Positions 21,664 through 33,000 of a stretch of DNA of 64,000 nt are shown here, one piece after another; position 1 is the stretch's first letter; each line of letters begins with the position of its first letter. The DNA lies in the NCBI RefSeq assembly GCF_014529535.1, contig NW_023503972.1:1798001-1862000 (forward strand), given 5' to 3'. The notes below the pieces were generated by a model, which saw nothing but the letters and a program-made list of their open reading frames with translations, did not search any database and was not told the DNA's origin. The DNA comes from Bradysia coprophila. Lineage: Eukaryota; Arthropoda; Insecta; Diptera; Sciaridae. Position numbers and translations under genes: made by a program.

Positions 21664-21867
21664 CACGGCAGAGTAAAAGTAACCCAGGCAGTAGCGCTTG
21701 TTTGACTAGGGACCTGAATAATCTAGTAGCCCTATGTTTTTCGCGAATTAAATTTTTCAACTTATGTCAGTGTTCATTTGAGTTCATTTTCATACAGTGT
21801 ATTAGGTCCCTCATTTGACGTTTCAATAATGAACCGCTCCTGCCAGGTTTACTTTTACTCTGCCGTG
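21664..21867. mobile_element. hAT-like MITE with perfect 8-bp target duplication
   Basis: The ends CACGGCAGAGTAAAAGTAA and the complement of that string bound 204 bp. GTTTCTAC is present on both sides (21656-21663 and 21868-21875), a perfect 8-bp duplication as made by hAT transposases. An intact duplication suggests a fairly recent insertion. No coding content. Confidence 0.9.
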
Positions 21868-22059
21868 GTTTCTACGTGTCCTGCAATAAAAGCAACCCGT
21901 ACAGAGATGATAATCTCAGGATCAGTAGTATCAGCTACGTGTATATGAGACCAATACAGTAAATCGGCATCCACAAATGACGTAACATCAATCGAGTTCT
22001 CATAGAAACCAATTTTTGACAGTGAAAAAATGAAGAGTTGTTCGTCACACAGAGGCGAT

Positions 22060-22440
22060 GACAGTTCAACCTCCATATAGAGTGTTATGATGAAAGAGAA
22101 AGAAATATTTTGACAAGTACCACAAGGCAAGTTATAATAAACTGGTCTTCGGTTCTATCGCTCTCATCGTAAGATGTTGAAAGAGAAGCAAATTCAATGA
22201 CAAGTACCTCAAGGCAAGTTATAATTAACAGATATTCGGTCGTCTCGCTCCAATCATAACTCTCTAGACTGTTATGATCAGAGCGAGAATACGGAAGACC
22301 ATTTAATTAAAACTTTCCTTGGGGTACTTGTCATTGAATTTTTACATATACATTTTGACAGATCCTCAAGGCAAGTTAAAATAAATGGTCTGATTATAAT
22401 TTCCTTCTCTCTAATCATAACACTCTATAGACTGTTCTGT
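22060..22440. repeat. Cluster of AGAGTGTTATGAT-ended MITEs
   Basis: Several tandem or overlapping copies of a ~100-bp module with ends AGAGTGTTATGAT / ATCATAACACTCT and core TTGACAAGTACC(C/T)CAAGGCAAG TTATAATAA. Other copies: 22640-22740 (partial), 40675-40870, 41360-41690, 45220-45320 and 49487-49585. Confidence 0.75.
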
Positions 22441-23150
22441 AGCCCAGTTCACGTCAAAAAAATGTGTGCAAAACTTTCAGCAGAATGTCGTTTCCGTTTC
22501 TTTTTCCAATAATAAACAATTTCCTAGAACATCAAAATGAATTAAAAAAATGTTCAGAAGTCGCGCAACGCACTTGAAGGAGCATGCGTTTCCATGCGTT
22601 CTGATAAAAGTGAGAGTTCCGAAGACCTGTGAATTATAACTTGTGGTGTCATTGCATTCTTCCATATATCATTTTGACACATCCCGCAAGACAAGTTAAA
22701 ATAAGTGATCCCAATTATATTTCCTTCTCTCTATATCTAATGATAGCAATATCAACAATCTCAGAGACAATCTCAATTGCCTTACGCTAGAGAAATTGAT
22801 CAATCATATGATAGTGTTCGGCTTTCATACGAGGAATACACTTTTTAAATTGAGAGAGAGACCAGTTTTTTTGTGAGTTGAGATCACTTTTGGTCAGTTT
22901 CCGCTGGAGATGAAGCTGACAAATAAAACAAAAAAAAAATTTAATCGACAATGGTCTGTTTACAACAACAAGTTTAACAGATACACTTCCATCAAATTTA
23001 ACTGGTCAGATACCACTACAATCATGCTTTGTGTGAACGAGCTTACCAACATAGAAGTTATCAAAATGGACGGGGTTTTTAGAAGGTTAAAAATTTAGAA
23101 AGGAAAGTGTCGTTCATTGCTTAGTCTGTCACTACACTACACTCAAAACG
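22441..23150. other. Repeat-derived intergenic sequence
   Basis: Contains a partial copy of the preceding MITE (about 22660-22740). A stretch at about 22840-22912 (GAGAGAGACCAGTTTT, GAGATCACTTTTGGTCAGTT) recurs at 45340-45408, next to the same MITE. No gene seen. Confidence 0.6.
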
Positions 23151-23169
23151 TTTGTCGTTTAAACTTTTA

Positions 23170-23328
23170 CGCAGATCGCCATTTTATTAGATACGCGGGA
23201 ACATACCTTTTCCATACAAACAAATTCACCAAAATTGAATTCGTATGGCGTGGTGAATTTTTTGTATGAAACGTGGTGTGTAACCCGCGTATTTGCATCT
23301 GCGTGACCTCCCCAAAGTATACAGCCTT
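23170..23328. repeat. End-truncated copy of the 23523 element, inverted
   Basis: Ends with CAAAGTATACAGCCTTG at 23328 and begins near CGCCATTTTATTAGATACGC, so it carries the same family features as 23523-23749 but has lost one terminus. Confidence 0.7.
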
Positions 23329-23522
23329 GCAGTTACGCACCCTACTTTCAAGTGAATTTAGTTTCCTTATGTTGAACACATATTGAATTCGTTTGCATCA
23401 AGCTGCTGCTATTGGTGAGGTGAATTCGATTCCATACAAACTTCGCAGGTGTAACAACACTATTCATAAGAAAATATGACCATGCCAACGTTAAAAAAAA
23501 TGAATGTACGTGTAGTCTAGAG

Positions 23523-23749
23523 CAAGGCTGTATACTTTGGGGAGGTCACGCAGATACAGATACGCGGGTTACACACCACGGTTGATGATAAAATGGCCGA
23601 TTTCATACAAAAATTCACCTACTCTGATGATTCTCGTCGTCTTGATGATGTGGTGAATTTTATTACATGTAAAATCATCAGAAGTGGTGTGTTCCCGCGT
23701 ATCTAATAAAATGGCGGTCTGCGTGACCTCCTCAAAGTATACAGCCTTG
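23523..23749. mobile_element. hAT-like MITE with perfect 8-bp target duplication
   Basis: Inverted ends CAAGGCTGTATACTTTG extend about 30 bp (one mismatch). GTCTAGAG flanks both sides (23515-23522 and 23750-23757). The 227-bp body contains the string CGCGTATCTAATAAAATGGC, also found at 3945 and 23180. A second inserted copy lies just upstream. Confidence 0.9.
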
Positions 23750-23759
23750 GTCTAGAGCC

Positions 23760-26206
23760 GTACTTTCTCTGATTCGCTGAGGGTTAACATTACCAAACGC
23801 CGTTCACTTATTTCAAATATTAATTTTTATTCGATTCAATGTAGTTTTTCTTTCCCATTTTCATTTCAAATTTATATTTTCATTTTTTTTTTTGTATTTT
23901 ATATAATTCGTCCATGTGTTTACCATGCGACGGACTTAACTGTAAACATAATTAGTTAGTGTGTGTGTGTTTTTGTTCTTGTAATGTTTGTTTTTCTGCT
24001 TTTCATTCGCTTTCTTTTTTTTCATTTATTTTTTATTTTCAATTTGTTATTGCACTTTTAATGCTAATAATACTCAGACAGAGGAATGGAAAATTTTATT
24101 AATGAAAAATGCTAAATTCTCATAAAAAAATCGTTTTTAAAAATTATAAAAGACAAAAAAAATATTTTAACTAAAAAAAAATTGACAAAAATGTTCTTTC
24201 GTTCGTTAAATATTATATTGCGCTAAATTAAAGTCTAAAAATTCCCTTTTTTTTCGTATAAAAAACAAACAAACAAAAAGATATTTATTTTAATTGATAG
24301 AATCTCATGACGCTTGCAGCCATGTGTCATACGAATATTTTTATGCCTTTTTTTATACATCTTAACATCAAAAATGGTAATTCGGTTAGTAATTTGAAAG
24401 GATTGAGGGGTTAGTCTGTTTTAAATAATTAAAATAAACAAAAAATATTTTTCTTTTACTTTTAACGGGGGCATATTAACATTTGATAAGCTTGAATAAT
24501 AATCGATGAATCGTTAGCATGGTCGTTTGCTATTACACTTCTTCCATTCTCCAAGACTGCTCTGCTCGATGACAGAACAATCACGAGATTATATGAACGG
24601 ATGAGAGCATGTCAATTTAGTACGGACGAGGACCTCAGTTCAGTCTAAATATTTCTTTCGTGAGAAATTCCAAAAATTTGATTCCGTTAAAATAGGTCTC
24701 GATTGGTGCTTGAACGATTCTACTTTGAATGGGTGAACGTAAAGTTGTCGTCAATGGGGAAACACAAGAGAATATGACTGAATTTCTGAAAATAAATGCT
24801 CGCCATTGAACTGCTGTGCTACTCTAGCTACATATAGAAACGTGAACGAGAGCTAGTCCAAATTTTTCTTTTGTACTACTGTCATTTTTGACAGGAGGAA
24901 CAAGCAATTCAAGTATTAGATGTTTTGCAACATCAGTTGAATACGGCGAGATAAAGCTTCCTCTTTGATCTCTTTTAAAAGCTCGGCTTTCAGAGCGTTC
25001 CCATCCACGTTCAAAGAAGGATGTTCTCCTAGATTCAATGGACTACAACAGAAACTTCCTTCAAATTCAAGGAAATTGGTGAATAAAAGTATTTCCCAAT
25101 TTCCTTGAATTTTAATTAAGTTTAATGTCAGAGAAAGAGAATTTACTGAGACGTTCTCTTCTCGATAAGACCTGTTAATAAGTGGCATCACAATTTGTGA
25201 TGATATCTTAACGATTAATTTTAAGAATCTCCAATCGGAATGGATGGTGAATCCTAATGCTAATAGTGCTAATATTCGGAACGAAATTCTCAAAATTGAT
25301 AATTGCACATCCTGATGAAATTTCGCCAGACCTAAAGAAACCCCTACGAAATCACCCAAAATTTCCCGAAAGTTTCGTTGAACTTTTTATGTGTAACCGG
25401 ATAGCCAAACAACCAGTCCAACCGATTCATACTTCCTTTTGTGGTTGGTTAAATAACATCGTCATCGTCTCCTATTTAGATTAGTTTTATTTTAGTAAAA
25501 CAGAGATTTTCTTTATGGTTAAATTTAGTTGATACAAAAATGTTTTGAGTTTCGACATTTTTCGGTTTTCTCTTTTGTACCTTAATTTGGCAAGTGCGAG
25601 AGCAACAGAAAAATTTAAAGATTAACACAAACAAATGTTTTTCTTGTATTTAATTGTGACTGACAATCATCGAATTTATTCACTCTGGAGGTGACATGGC
25701 GGCGCTGTTGTCATTTTATTTTAGTGCGTTTTGTTTACTACATTCTGAAAGAAACGGTTCAGACAACTCTAAATTGATCATGAAGGCAGTGACACCAAAA
25801 AAACAATCTAGCGGCGTCCCCACGAACTTAGCGCAGCGATTTTCTTGTTTTGAATGACAGCACCATCATGCCACTTCTTGAGTAAATTTATCTTCTTCTA
25901 AATTTTCACAACGATTGACCGTTGTTGATATTTTCGCTTCTTTTCTGTTATTCTCAGAAATTTTCACATTTTTCTCTCCCATATTCGTTGGGCTATGGAC
26001 AACAACAGTTATTGTGGATTTCAATAATTTTTAGTTTTTTTTTTATTTGTTCTCGTGTTAATCTCGACTACAAAAAATCATAGAATTTTATTATAAATTT
26101 TAATGGATAAATCATATCAAATTTACATGTACAATATAAGCCCAAATATGGTTGGCATAAAAAATATATTTGAATTGAATATAATTCTAAAAAGAAAAAT
26201 TCATTT

Positions 26207-26242
<36 letters not shown>

Positions 26243-27068
26243 TTTCATTCTTTTAAAGAGCTCAATCGCTAATCAATATGTTGAGTTGAGTTTAAAACAT
26301 TTTCTTTTTATATTCTCTCTTTCCAGATTTTTTTTGCTTTGTTTTTCTATTTATCCTAATTTGTGTTGCTGAGATAGTTGGATTTGAATTGGAAATTTGG
26401 CCTTTAGATTTTGATTTCATTGGATTTTCCACTTTGTTTTAGAATCTTCAATAGAACTTTTTTTATTCCCTGACCCACCGAAAAAAACAACACATTTTTG
26501 AGTATGGAAAACCCATTGATTTGTAAAAATCGAAATCAAAACGATTTTCTGTTTGTCCGTTAATTTTTTCCATTTGTGTTTTGTTTGCAATATCTATTGG
26601 AAGGCAAATAATTCTTTTTACTGAAACTCGGTAAAAAATTTGAAGGAAAAGAAAAATTATTCCTAATTTACCCAATTCACCAATTTTGAAGAGAACAAAA
26701 AAAAAAAATAATGAAAAAAAAACTTGGTTTCAATAATAAATCAAATCAACAAAACAAATAAAAAAAATCGAAAAGGTTTTTCCTTTTTTTACTTACAAAT
26801 CTTCCCGCTTATAAATTACGTTCTTTCGCTTCAACTTTTTATCTTTTCATAAATATTGTTCCACTGTTTTGTCTCTTTCTTTCCGTTTCTCTTTTTCTCG
26901 ATCAATTTCGGCTTAATCTCTTTTATCTTTTGTGTGTTTTCTTCTTCTTTTTGTTTAAATAATTTTTATTGCAGAATTACGATCACGATTTTTTGGGGGA
27001 GTGTGAGTGTTGGATGAATAAATTGTTTTTGCATAAACGGTATATAGTATACGGCGATATCGACACCA
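23760..27068. other. AT-rich region downstream of the p180/kinectin-like gene
   Basis: No gene is supported. The part nearest 27068 should be the 3' untranslated region of the gene on the minus strand; its end is not clear. It includes long A/T homopolymers, a (TC)n microsatellite (about 26205-26239), and a small hairpin at 25058-25116 (AAATTCAAGGAAATTGG against its complement). Confidence 0.5.
26205..26239. repeat. (TC)n microsatellite
   Basis: About 14-15 uninterrupted TC dinucleotides within a pyrimidine-rich stretch. Confidence 0.9.
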
Positions 27069-30000
27069 TTAAATAGGATTCGAGTTCTGTGTGGTGGTGG
27101 TAGTCTTGAGCGATTGTAATTCGGTATCTTTTGTGTTGACAACGTCACGCCAGTAGGCATCTTGTTCAATGACTTTGCGTTCGAGATTTTTTAAAACGTT
27201 TTCCTGTTGAAGAGAAAATAAGTAAAACAAATTGTGGTTTACAGTTGCTCTCAAAATGTTTGCACTAGATCAATGCACTTCAAGCAAAAGTGCATCGAGT
27301 GACAGTCCAGTGTTTCAGATTTTTTTTACAGTGCCAAAATTTGTATGATACACTGTGCCGTTTCAGTACTCTATTTAGATTACCACTCGTGCTTACCAAT
27401 CATGCTTGAAGTGCGTTGCACTGACGGATGGATTAAATCTATGGTCCCAAATTTCAACCTTTAGATTCGGTTCAGTATCTGTTCAATCATTGTAATCTTT
27501 GATGGCAAGGCAACGCTATAACCTACAGAGGCGTCGCTTTTGCAAGATTATTTTTCGGAACTCCATTGAGGTCAAGGTCAATGTTAGATATCGGTTATGG
27601 TCGATAAACTTTGAAATTTTGTTTAAATTGTTCTCTCATTTCATGCCCCCCACAAACTTTCCCTTGAGAGTAAATTGTCCCCTCGCCTCCGCATACTCGG
27701 CATCACTGATACCACTAGGAAACCATTTTACACTTTCGAAATCTATACAATTTTTGGCACAGTGCTTTGCAGTGGCTCGGTGCTCTGAGTATGAAACACA
27801 CATCCCCTGGTGCCAATGATGTCTGTGGTTCCACTGCAGCCGCTTCAAAAAATTTTGTAAGCCTATGTACCACCCTAGTATTGACATAAAATGTGGACAC
27901 TCTCATATTACAATGAGAAGTTCGTCGTAGATAAGGGCTTCGATTATCAGACTACCTATCCGGTTCCGCACCCATCAATAAAATAGTGAATTTATCGAGC
28001 GATTTTACTTACCGTTTCCGCAACGATAGTCTTATATTCATCTACAGTTGCCTGCAACTTTGCATTTTGCAATATCAGATCCTCCGTGGCCGCTGTCCCC
28101 GTTGAATCACTATGCGTATCACTATTGTTTATATGATTTTTAGTTGATATTATTTCACTACTAGCACTATTGTTATTCTGTTGTTTCAATTGCGCCACAT
28201 TCCGTTGCTCGATGTATGTGGCTATGTGATCCATCCACTGATGATAGTCCGCTGGTCCTTTGGGACAATCGGGAAAGAGGCGCTCTAAAATTTGTTTGGT
28301 TCTAATTTGTTCATCTTCGAATTGCTGCTGAATGGGTGGATGCTGAAAGAGGGAAATGGTTTTCGTTGTCATGAAATACATTGAATTTACAAGCACACAG
28401 AGCGACGGTTTATGTGCAAAACGTTTTCGGATGAATGTTCGCGAACTTTGGTTTCAGCGGTGCATAGCAGGGGTGAACAAGTAACCAATAGCAAGCAGGT
28501 GTAGTTTGTTTTTGGACTTTGGACTTTTGGACAACAAATGAATAGTAAAATTCAAAAAGAGCACATGTCACATTAGCGAATTGTAAGAAAAATGAAATTC
28601 AATTTTTTTACTAATTTCTCTAACGTGTAACACACATTTACCATTTTCAATCGAAAACCAAAATGCAGTAAAAATTCAACTTTCATTTTTCTTATAATTC
28701 GTTAATGTGGCATGTTCCCTGTCAACATTTTTAGCTATCCAAATACAAAACTCGTAAAAAAATCGTCACCTGATTAAGTGGAAGATATTTTCAGATGCAA
28801 TTTGCTCTAATCTTGTTTAATGCGGTTGAATTTCCTCAATTAGGCAAAGATAAGATTGGTATCAGTTCAAGTTAATCCGAGTTTAAGCGAATTTAGGTGA
28901 AGTGAGGTAAATTAGGGAAATTCAAAACGCCTATCATCGAAACCATGCTCCAACGTATCTATTATTATTGTTGGAATTACTGGCTAGGCCCGTTCCTTCT
29001 GAAGCAAGAGCAAAGTTTGAAGCTCAACCCAAAACACTTGATGTCTTGTATTACGTGTGAGAGAGCGTGAAATAAGTCGCAGAGCATATTATTTGAAATT
29101 GAATTCAATGCGACAATAACAGGCCCAAATTGACGGACGTTCCGATGTTTCCTCAATACAAATCAAATCAACCTTCAATGGCATTCATTCTCGCAATCAA
29201 TTTAGTTGATGTCGTCGGCAGAACAGAATTTAGATGGAACGATAATTATCTTTAAATTAACGATGGCAACTCATCGAAACTAAGTAAATAAATAAGTTCT
29301 ACTAGAGCAACAAACATCAATTAACTAGACCTCATTTGTAATTTTTCATTTGTTGCTATAGCTAATTGCCATCATCAATCCAATCAATTGGAGATTAGCG
29401 AGTCGAGGTTTTCCGAATCAGAATTGAATTTATACAACTCGACATCCTAAAATTCGAGGAAGATTTTGCTAGAGTTCCATACAAAAACGAAAAATCTAAC
29501 AAAAATGCACCGAAACCCCAACTCAACTTAGCCAACTTAGCCGACAACAAATGAAGTAGTTGAAGGTCTGTGATGAGCACCAATCATACTAATCGTATAA
29601 CTCTGTGTGTAGCCTCTTGTAGAGTCATGCTATTAAAGCATTTCTCTTTGATTTCTTCAAAGATCAACGGATACCTATAAAAACCGTCGAGCAGACCAAT
29701 GGAAATATTGGAAATTCGAGCGGAATTTTGTGGAAATATTCAGCTGTTATCGATAACGACGACAAAAATAATGACAAGCTCTGGGTAATATTGTTCTTCA
29801 TATTGTAAAATGCGTGTTAAATAAATTGAAGTACAAGATTTGAAATCAACAGATTAAAAATACTTTGATCTATGGAAGTAATAGACCCGATAATAAAATC
29901 GGTCATATGCTTGCCGTCTGTAACAGGTTAAATTGAATATTTAGAAATATTTGACTGACCTTGACCGGCATTACTTTATTTGCCTTTTTGTTTTGATATT

Positions 30001-33000
30001 ATCACTTCTCAACCCGCAGAATTTTTGGAATTGAAAGGAATTTAGTGCAATTTTTGGGAATCACAAAATTGAATTGGAATTGTTGGGGCAGAGTTTTTGG
30101 CCAGTAGTTAAAACAAACAAAAACTCTGCTTCCATTTACTTAGGAAACGTCAGATTGTTCGAACAGAAACGGAATGTCCAACACAAACTGAAACACAAAC
30201 AATTTTTTGGGACAAATTAGCTGTGCCGTTTGTGTTGGACATTCCGTTTCTGGTCAAACAATCTCACGTTCCCTAATATTAGAGATTATTGTTTAATAAA
30301 AATCCTCGCAGTCAGAATTTAATTACTTTTCAGTGACATCTGTCAAACTTGCCCTTTCCGTTTGTGTTTTTGTTTGAATTCCCTGTTCAGAAAATCTGAC
30401 TTTCGCCATTAGATGGATTAGGGAACGTCAGATTGTTCGAACAGTCTGACATTCCCTATTGTATATGTAATTTGAAGAACGGTTAAAAACTGAAAAAATT
30501 TCTAACAATTTTTGTTCACTGTACAAATAGTTAGACATTCTTCGGTAACACATATCATCTCATCTGCTGCTCTACCTAGAGTAAAAATGATTCTGAAAAC
30601 AGTAACGTTCCAACGAAAGTGAAATTTTGTGTTTCAATTGTTAAATTATGTTCTCTACTCCAGACACTGATCGATGGGCTGCAATCAAAACGACCAATTA
30701 AAGACAACAACAAAAAAAAGACTGAAATTCTTTTCCGTGTAATAAACTGAATTGTACAATTAAAATCGACATAAATGTTTGTGTTCTATACAAAAATGGA
30801 AGCATAAGTTTTCAATTTAAAAATGAAAATTCAACCAAAATACACACCACACATTGCACATTGGACAAATTATGGAATTGTGTTGTTGTGTTTCATCAAC
30901 TTATCGCTACGTCAGCTGTTCTGTTCTGCAGAAATTTACTTTCGGCCGCTCGTAATGCCTCAATTATTTTCCAGTTTTTAGTACGCAATTCCTACGGATG
31001 GACAAGAATGGAACCAACATCAGATCACAACAAAACAAAACAAAAACTAATCTTAGGACTTAAACGATATATAAAGAAACGAATCACGGTTCATTTGCCA
31101 GGGTGTGGACCAATCGGGTCCTAATGTCATGAATTTATGTGAAGCCGGTGTTAAAATCTGAGTGAACAAATGAATGACTATGATGGAAATACATACGTGA
31201 GGTGCATTGCGTTTAAAACTGATGGTTGCTATCGACATCACAAGCTAAATGCTGATTCCCAAACTTTTAGGAGTCAGTGCGAATTGGAAAAATTAGGAGA
31301 CTTTAGAATGTTTAAAGGTAAAACCCGCTTTTTCTCTCCCCGAGGATTTTCTCTCAAAGTGGACGCTCGAAAAGGAGTGGAACGAAATTTTTTATGCGTG
31401 CCTAGATTTTGGTCCCTAGAACCCAAAATTATTTTTTTTTTGTGAAAATTCTTCGATGCTTGTCGACGTCTAGTGAGACGTGGTCCAAAACCCAAAGCAT
31501 GCGCTTTTTCTTATAGCGTCGCATCCGGCTACACGGAACGTACAAAGTCGTGTGAGGTGTCATTTGAAAGGTAATTTCATGTTCTTTCGGGGCAAACGGG
31601 GTCTTGTTGGGTTTAAAATTCATTCATTGTAAAATTCATTGTCGATAACTCTTCATCCCCCTTCGTGTGCGTGTAACTTTTTAATGACCACAATGACTCT
31701 TGGCGTCGTTGAATCTGCAGTTTAAAATATCAGGATCGGGATATTTAAGAGGGTGAAATGACAGAACATGTAAAAGGTACAGACCATCAACGAAGCAATT
31801 GCGACAAAAATTAGCAGATTTTTCGGTATGTTCTGCATACTGGTAGTGGATTTGTAGTTTAAAAAAAAGGCGTTTCAGACAGTAGCGAATTTACCGAAAC
31901 GTGCCTAATTGAATGACAAATACTTCGTTAGCGACCACTTCAACAAATTTTCATAAATTGCTATTGTGTGTGGACAATTGATCGTTTTGTATGCTGAGTT
32001 GAGTGTAAAATATAGCTCGCTGACTTATGTGCGAGCAAGATCGATTTGCAATTGTAAACGAAATGATTTAAATTTCAATGCGCAAAATAGTTTATCGGAT
32101 TTTTTTGCGGTCAGGTCACCGTCACAAATTAAAAACGGAATGCAAACAATTTCGCGAAACCAAAGTTCATTATTCAAATAGTATAGTGTTCAAGTGGTGT
32201 GAGTGGTTCGGTACTTACGTTATTTTTATTTTTATAGTCAGCTATCTGCTTAAACAATTCATCTTCTTTCCCTGTAAGACTTTGTAATTGTTTCTGATAA
32301 TCACTAAGTTTGGAGTCTTTTTCGGCTACTTCTTTCTTATAATTTGTTAAGGCTGAATTTAGGTCGTTCACCTGGAAATGAAAAGAAAGAAAAAACAAAA
32401 ATGTTAGACAATAGAACTTTGTGAAGCTGTGTACGATGCAGAGAGGTCCAAAACTTGGGGATTAATTTCTACAAATTGGCAAAAGACGAGATTTTGCTCC
32501 ACTTATAGTCGATCCGACTGGGCTCGATAACTTGAGTATAAAGAACACTCTCAACATCCCTTGATCCAGTGACAGTCGCTTCAAATGATAATTAAAAAAG
32601 TGATCGGATCAGTGCGAATTACGGTGCAACAGGTCACCTGTGTGCTGTGAGCCCAAAAAACAACTCCATAGCTCGTGAAGGAAAATTGATCTGCACCGCA
32701 ATTTTACGCAAATGTTTCCCTTGAACCAATGAAGGTGACCGAGGGCGTATTGAATTTTGCGAATTTCAAGGTCCGCGATAGTCTTTGTGCGGAAAACGTA
32801 GATCATGGAAAGGTGTGTCCGGACATGTGGTTGATTGATCCAGTGGAGCCCCTGGACGACTTTTAGTTTCCGATGGACATAACTCGGAAAGTATAGAGTA
32901 TTTTTGAAAACAATTATCTAGTGGAATGTAGAGCTTCAAAATATCTACAAAACTACTGAAGGAACCGATGGTCCAAAAGGTGATAATGCCGACATTGCCT

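Noticed and set aside
24916..25359. 147-codon open frame on the minus strand
   Set aside because: AT-rich, contains a hairpin repeat, no domain or splice context. Probably chance.
31053..31623. Overlapping short open frames within the large intron
   Set aside because: No domain, start context or splice signals; likely repeat-derived or chance.
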